Assembly (NCBI GenBank): GCA_944325605.1
Contig: CALVAX010000002.1
Span: 124,001 to 188,000, forward strand
Length of the DNA: 64,000 bases
Direction of reading: 5' to 3'
Source of the DNA: Candidatus Gastranaerophilales bacterium
Lineage (GTDB): Bacteria; Cyanobacteriota; Vampirovibrionia; Gastranaerophilales; Gastranaerophilaceae
A program made the translations under genes and the position numbers. Below the pieces are notes generated by a model that searched no databases, was not told where the DNA came from, and saw only the letters and a list, made by a program, of their open reading frames with translations. Position 1 is the first letter of the stretch. The number at the start of each line of letters is the position of its first letter. Positions 16,811 to 25,730 of the stretch are shown in pieces.

Positions 16811-16842
16811 TTAAAAACGCCGATATTTCGGTGTTTTTAATT
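16811..16842 (+). terminator. terminator between the MerR-like gene and recA
   Basis: A 13-bp stem TTAAAAACGCCGA/TCGGTGTTTTTAA with one G-T pair and a 4-base loop begins 10 bases after the stop. Confidence 0.8.
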
Positions 16843-16904
16843 ATAAACCCGAAATTAACATATAATTTAATTTTGATATTTTAATAAAAAGATTAGGGAA
16901 TACA

Positions 16905-17930
16905 ATGGCTACAAAAGAAAAAGAAACAGAAACTACATCAAATGCAGATGAAAGAAGTAAGGCACTAAAACTTGCAATAGAAAAGATAGAAAAAGATTTC
17001 GGCAAAGGTTCGATAATGAAGCTTGGCGACAAAGTTTCAGTAAATGTTGAAGCTATACCGACAGGTTCTCTGGCGCTTGACGTGGCGCTCGGGATAGGCG
17101 GGGTGCCGAGAGGCAGAATTATTGAAATCTACGGCCCTGAAAGTTCAGGTAAAACAACTCTTGCCCAGCATATTGTTGCAGAATGCCAGAAAAGAGGCGG
17201 TATTGCTGCATTTGTAGATGCAGAGCATGCTCTTGATCCTGAATATGCAAGAAATCTGGGCGTTAAAGTTGATGATTTGCTTATTTCACAGCCTGATACC
17301 GGAGAGCAGGCACTTGATATAACAGAAGAATTGGTTCGTTCAGGTGCTGTTGATGTTGTTGTTGTTGACTCTGTTGCGGCCCTTGTTCCGAAAGCGGAGA
17401 TTGAAGGCTCAATGGAAGATCAGCAAATGGGTTTACAGGCTCGTTTGATGAGTAAAGCTTTGAGAAAATTGACCGGTGTAATCGGCAAAACAAATACAAC
17501 CGTAATTTTTATCAACCAGTTGAGAATGAAAATTGGTGTTATGTACGGAAACCCTGAAACAACGACAGGCGGAAACGCGTTGAAATATTACGCATCAGTT
17601 CGTATGGAAATCAAGCGTACAGAAGGCGTTAAAGGGGAAGACGGCGACGTCGGAAACCATGTCAGAGTCAGAGTTGTTAAAAATAAAGTGGCGCCTCCTT
17701 TCAGAACTGCTGAATTTGATATTATTTTCGGCAAAGGTATCTGCAAAGTCGGAAATATTCTGGATGTTGCGGTAAACCTTGATATCGTTAAAAAAGCAGG
17801 GTCATGGTTCAGCTTCAATGAAGAAAAACTCGGTCAGGGACGTGACAAAGCAAGAGATTTCTTAACTGAAAATCCGGATATTTTGGCTCAGGTTGAAACT
17901 CTTGTCAGAGAAAAACTTGAAAAACAATAG
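16905..17930 (+). CDS. recA: recombinase RecA
   Basis: ATP-dependent strand-exchange protein for homologous recombination and SOS activation. The 341 residues have Walker A (GPESSGKTT), [16 protein letters not shown], Walker B ([16 protein letters not shown]), loop L2 region ([20 protein letters not shown]) and the C-terminal [10 protein letters not shown] stretch. Length and all catalytic positions are normal. TAGGGAA lies 7-8 bases before the ATG, and TATAAT at 16861 is a likely -10. No GAAC-N4-GTTC type LexA box is seen upstream. The gene is bounded by terminators on both sides, so it is monocistronic. Confidence 0.98.
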   Translation: MATKEKETETTSNADERSKALKLAIEKIEKDFGKGSIMKLGDKVSVNVEAIPTGSLALDVALGIGGVPRGRIIEIYGPESSGKTTLAQHIVAECQKRGGIAAFVDAEHALDPEYARNLGVKVDDLLISQPDTGEQALDITEELVRSGAVDVVVVDSVAALVPKAEIEGSMEDQQMGLQARLMSKALRKLTGVIGKTNTTVIFINQLRMKIGVMYGNPETTTGGNALKYYASVRMEIKRTEGVKGEDGDVGNHVRVRVVKNKVAPPFRTAEFDIIFGKGICKVGNILDVAVNLDIVKKAGSWFSFNEEKLGQGRDKARDFLTENPDILAQVETLVREKLEKQ

Positions 17931-17947
17931 CAAATAAATTTGATAAT

Positions 17948-17979
17948 AAAGACCGTCCACAATTAGGGCGGTCTTTTTA
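17948..17979 (+). terminator. recA terminator
   Basis: Stem AAAGACCGTCC/GGGCGGTCTTT (one G-T pair) followed by Ts, 17 bases after the stop. Confidence 0.9.
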
Positions 17980-18086
17980 ATAAGAAAAATAATAAGATAT
18001 ATTAAGATTTGCAATATTACATAGCAAAAAAAAATATCTTGCGCTTTAATATGAGTACGAGAAATAAGGAAAATCGGAGGCATATA

Positions 18087-19163
18087 ATGCGCATAAATTC
18101 AATAAATTCTTACAATACAAATCCTATCGGATTCGGTGCTCAGAATAAGAACAAATCAAACAACAGCATGATGAAGGCAACAAAAGCAATAATGCTTGCA
18201 ACAGCACTTTCTGCCGCTGCGGGCAGCTGCGACAAATTATCTTATGATTTTGAACACAATCATTATTTTAAAATTCCGACAGATACATTTACCAAAACAG
18301 AATTAAAACCGACTCCTGTCCCGCCGCAGGTAATTATTATTGAAAAAGAGGTTCCTGGCAAAACTGACACGATTATTCAGGAAGTTCCTGTACCACAACC
18401 TCCGGATACAATAATCAAAAGAGATACTGTAATAATTGAAAAACCAGTGCCTCAGCCTCCGGATACAATAATTGAAAAAGATACTGTGGTAATTGAAAAA
18501 CCGCCTATTATCAAGCGGGATACTGTATATATAACTTTACCTCCGGAAATTCAGCACGATACACTCTGGCTGAAACCGGATACTGTATGGATGAAGGAAG
18601 ACTGGACATCTCCGGTTCCGCCAAAACAGGAAGAAATCTATGATGATTTAGGGCTTATACCAACAGGTGACGGCAAGTTTTATATTGCAATGTCTTACTA
18701 TGACAACAAAAACAGCACATTCATTCAAAGACGTCTTGACGGTCAGGCAAGTTCGAGAGATGGCAAGATTCTTGTATATAATGTTGTTAAAACCAAGTGG
18801 GATAACGAAGCCGAAGGAGTTGTTCTCGGTAAAAATGAAACATTTGAAAAACAACTTGTTTACCTTTCTGAAGACGGAGCAAATCTCGGCATGAAGATTA
18901 TGCAGCCAAAAGTAGACATTCAGGTTGAAAATAGCAACAAAGAATCCAACTGGCAGGTATTTGATGAAGGCACACTTTCAACCCCTGATGCTTGGCAGGA
19001 TGCCGGCAGCTTCTTCACCTCACGTCAGGGCACTCACGTTGAATTAACAAACGGATTTAAACTGGAGCCCGGCATGACTGAACAGTCTGTCACTACTACT
19101 AACCCGTACGGAAGCGAATGGGAATTGAAAAATTGGAATATCATCAAAGGTGACGCTGATTAA
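18087..19163 (+). CDS. exported proline-rich repeat protein, probable lipoprotein
   Basis: A 358-residue protein of unknown function. The first 30 residues are Asn/Ser-rich with a PIGFGAQNK motif. A hydrophobic segment (AIMLATALSAAAGSC) then ends in a possible lipobox with Cys near residue 49. Residues about 75-170 are proline-rich repeats with a 19-residue unit (PPDTIIKRDTVIIEKPVPQ and a near copy), as in proteins that span the periplasm. The remaining 190 residues form an unrecognised domain (FYIAMSYYDNKNSTFIQRRL, VVLGKNETFEKQLVYLSEDG). I use the ATG at 18087, which has GGAGG upstream. The earlier ATGs at 18009 and 18051 lack one. Confidence 0.75.
   Translation: MRINSINSYNTNPIGFGAQNKNKSNNSMMKATKAIMLATALSAAAGSCDKLSYDFEHNHYFKIPTDTFTKTELKPTPVPPQVIIIEKEVPGKTDTIIQEVPVPQPPDTIIKRDTVIIEKPVPQPPDTIIEKDTVVIEKPPIIKRDTVYITLPPEIQHDTLWLKPDTVWMKEDWTSPVPPKQEEIYDDLGLIPTGDGKFYIAMSYYDNKNSTFIQRRLDGQASSRDGKILVYNVVKTKWDNEAEGVVLGKNETFEKQLVYLSEDGANLGMKIMQPKVDIQVENSNKESNWQVFDEGTLSTPDAWQDAGSFFTSRQGTHVELTNGFKLEPGMTEQSVTTTNPYGSEWELKNWNIIKGDAD
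18399..18512 (+). repeat. 57-bp direct repeat coding for 19-residue proline-rich units
   Basis: CCTCCGGATACAATAAT begins at 18399 and again at 18456, giving two near-identical 57-bp units. Weaker DTV-containing copies follow. The DNA-level identity indicates recent duplication within the gene. Confidence 0.75.
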
Positions 19164-19187
19164 TTTGTAGTAATTTGATACAATGAT

Positions 19188-19224
19188 AAAAAACTTCTTT
19201 AAAATTTTTTAAAGAAGTTTTTTT
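19188..19224 (+). terminator. terminator after the proline-rich protein gene
   Basis: AAAAACTTCTTT and AAAGAAGTTTTT arms surround a short AT loop and end in seven Ts. The terminator abuts the -10 box of the next gene. Confidence 0.75.
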
Positions 19225-19228
19225 AATG

Positions 19229-19234
19229 TATAAT
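19229..19234 (+). promoter_or_regulatory. -10 box 6 nt before a leaderless start
   Basis: A perfect TATAAT is followed by GCAATT and then the ATG at 19241. The upstream terminator hairpin occupies the -35 position, which shows no good TTGACA match. No Shine-Dalgarno exists between box and start. Confidence 0.5.
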
Positions 19235-19240
19235 GCAATT

Positions 19241-19642
19241 ATGAAAACATTAGCAAGATTTGTACAGGAAAAAAGAGAACAGGTCGGTCTGTCAGTAACG
19301 GGACTTGCCAGAAAGTCAAATATTTCTGCTGAAATAATAGAAGAAATTGAAAGCGGTAAAGAATTGTTTCTGCCTGTTACGGTAAGGCAAAATCTGGCTA
19401 AAGGTTTAAAATGTCTGCCTGAAGAAATAAAAAAATATGAAAAAGATTTCAGTACGGATTTTGTGCCTTTGAGCGTTATAGATAGTTTGAAAGATTTAAT
19501 TCTAAACGGCGCAGGCGGTTTGAAGTGTCCTAAATGCGGTGCGGATTTGATAACAAAAGTTGAGAAGATGTACGATTTGGAAGACAACCTTGTGCTTCAC
19601 CCGAAAGCCCACTGTTCAAAATGTGTTTTTCAAATTCACTAA
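19241..19642 (+). CDS. HTH (XRE-like) protein with C-terminal zinc ribbon
   Basis: A 133-residue protein. Residues 5-65 form a Cro/CI-type helix-turn-helix (FVQEKREQVGLSVTGLARKS, ISAEIIEEIESGK). The C-terminus carries two cysteine pairs, CPKCGADL near residue 97 and CSKC near residue 126, forming a zinc ribbon. It is likely a DNA-binding regulator; its targets are unknown. The ATG at 19241 is chosen over the one at 19226 because the -10 box lies between them. The stop overlaps the stop of the convergent TPR gene by 3 bases. Confidence 0.75.
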   Translation: MKTLARFVQEKREQVGLSVTGLARKSNISAEIIEEIESGKELFLPVTVRQNLAKGLKCLPEEIKKYEKDFSTDFVPLSVIDSLKDLILNGAGGLKCPKCGADLITKVEKMYDLEDNLVLHPKAHCSKCVFQIH

Positions 19643-20196
19643 AGACTTTCTCTGACGAGATTTTGCAGGTAACGTTTTACGTCAGGAGTAATGAGAAGAT
19701 CCGGTTCAAGATATGTAAATTCATCAAGTGTTGTGATGGCTTGCCTTACGTTGCCGGTTTTTTCATAAATAAGCCCGCGCATAATAAGGTTCAGCGGATT
19801 TGAATTCTCTCTTGTTTCCTGAAGCTTTTTGTCAGCCATATTTAGCGCAATATAACAGTCTGCAAGGTTTTGATAATATTTAAGGTTAAGACTGTACTGC
19901 AAAACAGCCCGTTCGAAGCAGTCAAGAGCCAGATCCGGTGCCCCTATTTTCATGTAAACTTCTCCGAGGTTGTTATAATAAACTGCTGTTGCCTGAGTAT
20001 TCGGGTTAAGACTGATTGCAATTTTGAATTCCTGAATTGCCGGTAAATACAGCCTGTCCTGAACATACATTGTGCCTTTATTGTTGTGAATATACGCATT
20101 TCTGACAGCATCAATCTTATAAACGTCAGGCTTTTTGTAACCGGATGTTAGAAACGATAAAAATATAAGAAAAAATATTGCAGTTATTTTTTTCAT
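19639..20196 (-). CDS. exported TPR protein
   Basis: A 185-residue protein with an N-terminal signal (ITAIFFLIFLSFLTSGYKKP). It is followed by tetratricopeptide repeats (LYLPAIQEFKIAISLNPN, AVYYNNLGEVYMKIGAPDLA, NLKYYQNLADCYIALNMADK). The C-terminal pair reads RGLIYEKTGNVRQAITTLDE. TPR domains mediate protein-protein contacts; here they act outside the cytoplasm. It is the last gene of a minus-strand run from 22.1 kb. Confidence 0.8.
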   Translation of the reverse strand: MKKITAIFFLIFLSFLTSGYKKPDVYKIDAVRNAYIHNNKGTMYVQDRLYLPAIQEFKIAISLNPNTQATAVYYNNLGEVYMKIGAPDLALDCFERAVLQYSLNLKYYQNLADCYIALNMADKKLQETRENSNPLNLIMRGLIYEKTGNVRQAITTLDEFTYLEPDLLITPDVKRYLQNLVRESL

Positions 20197-20219
20197 AAAA
20201 TATTCAATCTTTTTCAGTA

Positions 20220-21152
20220 TTAAAGAAGGTCTATTTCCATACCTTCATATGCCAGTTTGACGTTTTCGTATGACTTTTCATAGTTATTTTTAATGGAATT
20301 TAATTTTTTGTCATCATAAGAAGGGTCAAAATGGAAGAAAATCAATTGTTTTGCATTAGCCTGTTTTCCGCATTCAAGAGCCATGTCAAAAGTTGAGTGG
20401 CCGTAACCTTGTTTTGGCACAAATTTGTTCAGATAATCTTCTGTTGTATATTGTGCATCATGAATTAAAACATCGCAATTCCGTGCAAAGTTTGTGAGTT
20501 TTGTATCTCCGCCCTGATAGCATTCTTTGTCTGTGGCATAAACAAGAACTTTGTCTTTGTATTTTATTTTATAAATCAAGACACCTTCCTGCGGGTGGGC
20601 GTATGATCTGTAATAAGTTATTAAAACATCGTCTTTGCTGATTTTTTCATCCTCCGGAGTTTCAATTCTTTTTATGATAACTTCAGAATTTTTCTTTATA
20701 ATTATACCTTCGGATTCGTTAAGATCAGTGATATCAAGGTTACCGGCGATATCGCCGAGATCAAGCGGAAAAGACTTGCCGAATAAAAGATTTGCAAGTT
20801 CATCAGAAAGACTTTCATCATAATTTGCATTGCCGAACACTTTTATCGTTGTTGACGGTACATGAAGAGGACGGAAGAATGTAAATCCTTGAATATGATC
20901 CTGATGAATGTGAGAAATTAAGACAATTGCTTTTACTGGAATTCTTTCGTTGTTTTTTATCCCAGAGGCAATATATTTTTCCATAATATCGTCTCCAGTA
21001 TTAATTAAGCCGGTTCCAGCATCAAGGATAATCAAATGTCCGCCTACATTTACTTCAACGCAGGCCGTGTTTCCGCCGTATTCCAAAAAATCTTTTTTGG
21101 CAACCGGATAGCTGCCTCTAACTCCTCTGAATTTTATACTGAATTCACTCAT
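20220..21152 (-). CDS. metallo-beta-lactamase-fold hydrolase
   Basis: A 310-residue cytoplasmic MBL-fold enzyme. The metal site is visible as SHIHQDHIQG (the HxHxDH motif), with later ligands likely in VLIHDAQYT, QGYGHSTFDMALECG and FFHFDPSYDD. The N-terminus (KFRGVRGSYPVAKKDFLEYG) is typical of a family of MBL hydrolases often found beside signalling domains. The substrate is not known, and nucleotides or cyclic nucleotides are possible. A strong GGAGG site precedes the ATG. Confidence 0.85.
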   Translation of the reverse strand: MSEFSIKFRGVRGSYPVAKKDFLEYGGNTACVEVNVGGHLIILDAGTGLINTGDDIMEKYIASGIKNNERIPVKAIVLISHIHQDHIQGFTFFRPLHVPSTTIKVFGNANYDESLSDELANLLFGKSFPLDLGDIAGNLDITDLNESEGIIIKKNSEVIIKRIETPEDEKISKDDVLITYYRSYAHPQEGVLIYKIKYKDKVLVYATDKECYQGGDTKLTNFARNCDVLIHDAQYTTEDYLNKFVPKQGYGHSTFDMALECGKQANAKQLIFFHFDPSYDDKKLNSIKNNYEKSYENVKLAYEGMEIDLL

Positions 21153-21169
21153 CTTATTTCCTCCGGAAT

Positions 21170-22135
21170 TTAGTTCTTTTTAATTTCAAAAGTGCCGGAA
21201 TGGTCAGTTTCTTCGCCGGAATAAATGTTTGCGGCAAAGACCATTATTTTGGCAAGTTTTTGTAAGTTTGTTAATCTGGTTTCTTTATATTCAATATCAA
21301 ACACAACTTTTTTGCGGTGGCTGCTGACTTTTATTATTCTGAAAGCATTCGGGTATGAAACAAGCGAAGGTGTGCTTACATACAACACATTGTCATGCTG
21401 TGTAATTTTTGCGGCATGGTAGTGACCCTGAAAAACCGCAATCGGATTTTTGTGTTTTTCAATGATTGTTCTCACTTCATTTGCGTTAAGAAGCAGATGG
21501 CTTGCGCTTGCAAAAGGTTCGATGACCGGAACGTGCATAAAGATAAGGACTGTATCTTTACCGGCATCATCAAGTTCTTTATCCAGCCATTTTAATTGTT
21601 CTTCGCCAATTTGTCCGTTGCTGGTCAGTCTGTCACGAATAATGGTGTCAAGAACTATTACTTTGTAGCCTTTTTGCGGGGAGAAAGAATAATACGGCTT
21701 TTTAAAATCAAATGCCGGATTTGCCTCGTGCACCATTTTTAAATAAACTTCCGGCGTCAGGTATCCGCCGATACAAGTATCGTGATTTCCGAAAGTTACA
21801 TACCACGGGTAGTTTAATTTTTGAGCGTGCGGCAGAAATGCCCGCAGTTCCTTTTCAAATGATTTGTCTATTTGATCGCCGGTAAACATTACAAAATTTA
21901 TATTAGGAGTTTCGTTTACCTGAGCTATTGCATCGTCGAGAAATTTGTCAGATTCGGCGCGAAGTTTATAGGAAGTGTTGTCTTCACCTGTATAAAAATG
22001 AGCATCGCTTATCTGTGCAAATTTAAGAGAAGTAGATGCGCTGTAACATTGAAGTCCGTATGCCATCACGACGGCCAGCAATATGGTAAATATTGCATTT
22101 GCAAGTTTTATCAATGCTGATTCTTTCTTTTTCAT
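21170..22135 (-). CDS. membrane-anchored calcineurin-like metallophosphoesterase
   Basis: A 321-residue protein. An N-terminal signal anchor (NAIFTILLAVVMAYGLQCYS) places the catalytic domain outside the cytoplasm. Metal-binding motifs run in the usual order: FAQISDAHF (D-x-H), MFTGDQID (GD), VTFGNHDTC (GNHD), LIFMHVPVIE, and FQGHYHAAKI (GHxH). The order and spacing match the purple-acid-phosphatase/CpdA-like class. The substrate cannot be set from sequence. The start lies directly after the stop of the TPR gene upstream, suggesting one transcript. Confidence 0.88.
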   Translation of the reverse strand: MKKKESALIKLANAIFTILLAVVMAYGLQCYSASTSLKFAQISDAHFYTGEDNTSYKLRAESDKFLDDAIAQVNETPNINFVMFTGDQIDKSFEKELRAFLPHAQKLNYPWYVTFGNHDTCIGGYLTPEVYLKMVHEANPAFDFKKPYYSFSPQKGYKVIVLDTIIRDRLTSNGQIGEEQLKWLDKELDDAGKDTVLIFMHVPVIEPFASASHLLLNANEVRTIIEKHKNPIAVFQGHYHAAKITQHDNVLYVSTPSLVSYPNAFRIIKVSSHRKKVVFDIEYKETRLTNLQKLAKIMVFAANIYSGEETDHSGTFEIKKN

Positions 22136-22140
22136 CTTCG

Positions 22141-23058
22141 TTAACCGCCGTATTGAGTTTTACTTGTAACTTTCGCCTTTACTTCATTGTACTTGTTTTT
22201 TAATTCAACATCATCATCAGAGAGGATGATTGCTTTATCAAGATTTATAAGAGCATTGTTCAAATCTCCGGTTGCATAGTAGCTTAAGCCCAAAAATTTA
22301 TAAACGTCTGAAGTCTGGATTTGAGATGCAATTTTTTCAAGCGAAGTTTGTGCTTTTTTGTAATTGCCGCGTTTAAAAAGGATAAGACCTTCAAGATAGC
22401 GGTATTCAATAGTATCTTCAAGCGCAATGGCTGTAACAACATCGGTTTCCGCATCGTTGTAGCGGCCGAGTTCTGTTGCTGCTCTTGCGCGCATTGCATA
22501 AGCGTAACTTTCCTGCTGATTGTATGCAATAAATTGTGTTAAAACAGGATACGCTTCACTGTAATTTCCCATTTCAAAATAGCAGATTCCGATATACAAA
22601 AGCGGTGCCGATGATTGAGTTGTTGCATTAAGTGCGGCCTGATAATACTGAAGTGCTCTTTGATACTGTTTTTCTTTTCTGAAAAAATGTCCTGCAAACA
22701 TATTCTGCCAGTAACCTCCGCCGGATGCTGACTGTGAGAGAAGCTGCATAGCAGATGTTTTGTTTCCTGTTTTTAATGCCGATTGAGCCTGAAAAAGTTT
22801 TGTATCCGATGTTGCAATCGGAGAGGGGGTATTCCCGCTTTGCAGCTGTCTTAAAAGAGTTTTAAGCTCTGCAACTTCTTTGTTGTCAGGTTCCAGCGAT
22901 AAAATTTTATCAAGGTAATCCATTGAAGATGCGTAATTCCCTGATACAGCGTAACTTGTTGCAATATCAAGATAATCGTCAGTCATTTCGTTTGCATTAA
23001 CCGCCGGACAAAACATCATCAGTGCAAGTATTGAACAGTACAAAAGAATTTTTTTCAT
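22141..23058 (-). CDS. exported TPR protein
   Basis: A 305-residue protein with a Sec signal (LLYCSILALMMFCPAVNANE). Six to seven TPR units follow, for example DYLDIATSYAVSGNYASSMD, LLYIGICYFEMGNYSEAYPV, YRYLEGLILFKRGNYKKAQT and YKFLGLSYYATGDLNNALIN. The start at 23058 is chosen because the signal peptide begins there. The longer frame from 23169 would add 37 unlikely residues overlapping the amylase gene. TATAAT lies 6 bases before this ATG and there is no Shine-Dalgarno, so a leaderless mRNA is predicted. Confidence 0.82.
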   Translation of the reverse strand: MKKILLYCSILALMMFCPAVNANEMTDDYLDIATSYAVSGNYASSMDYLDKILSLEPDNKEVAELKTLLRQLQSGNTPSPIATSDTKLFQAQSALKTGNKTSAMQLLSQSASGGGYWQNMFAGHFFRKEKQYQRALQYYQAALNATTQSSAPLLYIGICYFEMGNYSEAYPVLTQFIAYNQQESYAYAMRARAATELGRYNDAETDVVTAIALEDTIEYRYLEGLILFKRGNYKKAQTSLEKIASQIQTSDVYKFLGLSYYATGDLNNALINLDKAIILSDDDVELKNKYNEVKAKVTSKTQYGG

Positions 23059-23064
23059 ATACAG

Positions 23065-23073
23065 ATTATAGCA
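23065..23073 (-). promoter_or_regulatory. extended -10 promoter, leaderless TPR transcript
   Basis: On the minus strand TGC-TATAAT forms an extended -10 and is followed by the 6 bases CTGTAT and the ATG. The -35 region falls in the end of the amylase gene and shows no good match, which an extended -10 can tolerate. Confidence 0.6.
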
Positions 23074-23086
23074 CGAATAACTTGTT

Positions 23087-24643
23087 TTATTTAGCAACAT
23101 CAAAATCCTCCACCAGAAGCACCTGAATTTCTCCCGGTTTAAATTTTGCATGGAATTTTTTATTCTCAAAAACGGGAATACTGTTAATTTTAATCGGAAT
23201 AGACATAAGTTTGTCAGTAAATTTAGGAACTTTTATATAACTTTCGTTTATATCAGAAAAATTAAGGTTTCCAAAAACAAGAATTGTCCTGTTATCATGG
23301 CTCATTGCATATGCAAAAACTGACGGATTTGATGATTTCAGAACAGTAAACTTTCCGTTTTTTAAAATAGAGGCAATTGTTTGTTTAAATTTATTAGCGT
23401 TAATAAAGTTGTCATAAAGCCCCTGATTTGTTAAGCCGGGTTTTCTTGAAAAATTAAAAATATCAATTTTCCCTCTGTGAACGAAATAAAATTCGTCGTC
23501 AGTGTAAGTTACCGGAGCTTTTTTGTTAGCCCAGAAATAGATATAGTTGTCGCCTGTCTGAAACCCGTCCACAAAATATGAATTTATCGGGAGTGTTGCA
23601 TTCAGCCACATAATCATATCACTGTATTGCGGGCCGTTGATAAGAACAGGACTCATTTCGTCGTGGGTTGTAAAACTTCCGATAACGGATTTTGGTTCTT
23701 TAAATTTTTTATCAAGTTCCTGATTAAATTTTACATGTTTATAAAGGTCAGACGCTTTTTTCCAGTCTTTAAGATTGAACCAGCTTCCGTAATATCCGTC
23801 AAAGCCTGCTTCAAGAAGTTTGTCGTAGGGAGTATAAACTCCGTATTTTGACAATGGAGTTTTCCAGCTGTCAGAGCTTTCGGCAAGCCACATAAACTGA
23901 TGGTCTTTTTTTCTTGAATATTCAATAAGTTTTTTCCAGAATTGTGCGGGTTTTAAAGGTGCAACATCCGCTCTTATTCCGTCAGCCCCGAGGTCAATAA
24001 CCATATCTACAAAACCTTTATAAAGATTGTAAACGTCAGGATTAATTTTTTCTTCTGTGCCGGCATTTAACAATCTTACATCTGTCCAGTCTGCCGGAAC
24101 AACAGGCTGATTTTTGCTGTCTTTTACAAAAAGTTCCGGATGCTGAAGATAAAGATCATAAGACCCGCAGGCCGGCAAATCAACAATTATTCTGATTTGT
24201 CTTTTGTGTGCTTCATCAAAGAATTTTTTTGCCTGATTTTCAAGCGATAAGGTAGAGTTTTTATCATTTAATTGAGGATTCAGCGTGTTAAAAGAAGACG
24301 CTGAATAGACAGAACCGGCGGTTCCAAGAGCTTTAGTCTTTCCGACAGGTGTTATCGGCTGGATATGGAGAGTGTTTATTCCGGCTTCCTTGAGTTCATC
24401 AAGGCGGTCTATTGCATTGAGAAATGTTCCGCTTTCTTCGCCGAGGTCAAACTCAATAATTCCATTGTTGTTTGTATCTTTTGCATTAAACGTTCTAAGG
24501 TTTAGTTCATAAATTATTGCACCGTTAGAAAGAAAAAGTTTCCTTAAATCATTTACCCAAACCTGTTGTACAGCAAAAGTTTTCGGGCAACATAAAAACA
24601 ATGCCGCAAGTATAATTAACGAAATTTTCAACCTTTTAAACAT
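23087..24643 (-). CDS. exported GH13 alpha-amylase-family glycosidase
   Basis: A 518-residue protein with a signal peptide (LKISLIILAALFLCCPKTFA). The GH13 barrel shows conserved region I as IIVDLPACG, region II as GADGIRADVAPL (nucleophile Asp), region III as FMWLAESSD (acid/base Glu) and region IV as IGSFTTHDE (transition-state Asp). A beta-sandwich domain closes the chain (ILVFGNLNFSDINESYIKVP). It probably cleaves alpha-1,4/1,6-glucans in the periplasm or outside the cell. The neighbouring ROK kinase and the glycan genes on the opposite strand fit sugar use. AGGGGA precedes the ATG. No carbohydrate-binding module is recognised. Confidence 0.88.
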   Translation of the reverse strand: MFKRLKISLIILAALFLCCPKTFAVQQVWVNDLRKLFLSNGAIIYELNLRTFNAKDTNNNGIIEFDLGEESGTFLNAIDRLDELKEAGINTLHIQPITPVGKTKALGTAGSVYSASSFNTLNPQLNDKNSTLSLENQAKKFFDEAHKRQIRIIVDLPACGSYDLYLQHPELFVKDSKNQPVVPADWTDVRLLNAGTEEKINPDVYNLYKGFVDMVIDLGADGIRADVAPLKPAQFWKKLIEYSRKKDHQFMWLAESSDSWKTPLSKYGVYTPYDKLLEAGFDGYYGSWFNLKDWKKASDLYKHVKFNQELDKKFKEPKSVIGSFTTHDEMSPVLINGPQYSDMIMWLNATLPINSYFVDGFQTGDNYIYFWANKKAPVTYTDDEFYFVHRGKIDIFNFSRKPGLTNQGLYDNFINANKFKQTIASILKNGKFTVLKSSNPSVFAYAMSHDNRTILVFGNLNFSDINESYIKVPKFTDKLMSIPIKINSIPVFENKKFHAKFKPGEIQVLLVEDFDVAK

Positions 24644-24768
24644 TCCAAAATCCCCTGTTAATAATTTTTATCCCTGACAGAATTTTAGCAGAATTAAGTT
24701 TTTATTGCAAGAAATACCAGATTTTCCGGTTTGCCAAATAAATTATTTTTATATATAATTTTAGTAAT

Positions 24769-25728
24769 ATGAAAAGTTATGCGGTAGGAATAGATTTAGG
24801 CGGAACAAAAATTCTGACTGCTCTTGTGGAAAGAGAAACCGGAGAGGTCATAGCTTCGGTAAAAAAGAAAACTAAAAAAGAAAAGGGCCCGCTTAATATA
24901 ATTCAAAAGATGCAGGATGCTGTAGAAGAGCTTTTTGATGAAACGTCAATTAAAAAAAATCAGGTTTCATCGATAGGAATAGGCGCAGCAGGTCAAATAG
25001 ACAGGGAAAACGGAATTTTGATAGGCGCTCCTAATCTTGACTGTTTTAATTTGAATATACGTGATTTGATAATGAATCATTTTGAAATTCCTGTGTATTT
25101 GGGCAATGATGTTGAGATAGCAACAATAGGGGAAATGAAATTCGGCGCGGCAAAGGGTTGTGATGATTTTGTATGCATTTTTGTCGGCACAGGCGTTGGC
25201 TCAGCGATAGTGAAGAATGGTGAAATAATCAGAGGAGCGACAGGAACTGCCGGTGAAATCGGGCATATTATAGTGGATTTGAACGGCAGACCCTGTGCCT
25301 GCGGAGCGCACGGCTGTCTTGAGGCTTATGCTTCCAGATCCGCCATTGAAAAAAGGATAGAAGGCGCACTTAAAAAAGGCAGACATTCTGTTATTCTTGA
25401 TTATCTTGAACCCGGCAAGTCTATTACATCAGGAATGATAAGAAAATCAATTGAAAGAGGGGATGAGCTTGTGACAGCATGCGTGGATGAGGCAAGTGAG
25501 TATTTATCCGGCGGAATTGCAAGTATAATCAATTTTGTGAACCCGAAGCTTATTGTTCTGGGCGGAGGTCTGATTGAGGCAGTGGATTATTTTTATAAAA
25601 ACACTATAAAAAAAGCAAAGGCAAAATCTCTGCCTGTCCCTGCAAGCAAAATAGAGTTTAAAAAAGCGGCGCTCGGTGATTTTTCCGGAGTTGTGGGGGC
25701 TGCATTTTTAGAGGATAGAAAGTTATAG
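24769..25728 (+). CDS. ROK-family sugar kinase (probable glucokinase)
   Basis: A 319-residue ROK protein. The N-terminal phosphate loop is GIDLGGTKI. The active-site region reads VYLGNDVEIATIGEMKFG with catalytic Asp. The ROK zinc motif is ETG-like GEIGHIIVDLNGRP followed by CACGAHGCLEAYAS. The adenosine-binding segment is LIVLGGGLIE. There is no N-terminal DNA-binding domain, so it is an enzyme rather than a ROK repressor. Glucose is the likely substrate, from the family and the divergent amylase gene; N-acetyl sugars are possible. TATAAT lies 9 bases before the ATG, which gives a very short leader. Confidence 0.88.
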   Translation: MKSYAVGIDLGGTKILTALVERETGEVIASVKKKTKKEKGPLNIIQKMQDAVEELFDETSIKKNQVSSIGIGAAGQIDRENGILIGAPNLDCFNLNIRDLIMNHFEIPVYLGNDVEIATIGEMKFGAAKGCDDFVCIFVGTGVGSAIVKNGEIIRGATGTAGEIGHIIVDLNGRPCACGAHGCLEAYASRSAIEKRIEGALKKGRHSVILDYLEPGKSITSGMIRKSIERGDELVTACVDEASEYLSGGIASIINFVNPKLIVLGGGLIEAVDYFYKNTIKKAKAKSLPVPASKIEFKKAALGDFSGVVGAAFLEDRKL

Positions 25729-25730
25729 CT

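Noticed and set aside
16850-16905. A LexA/SOS box before recA
   Set aside because: No GAAC-N4-GTTC or CTG-N10-CAG pattern could be found near the promoter.
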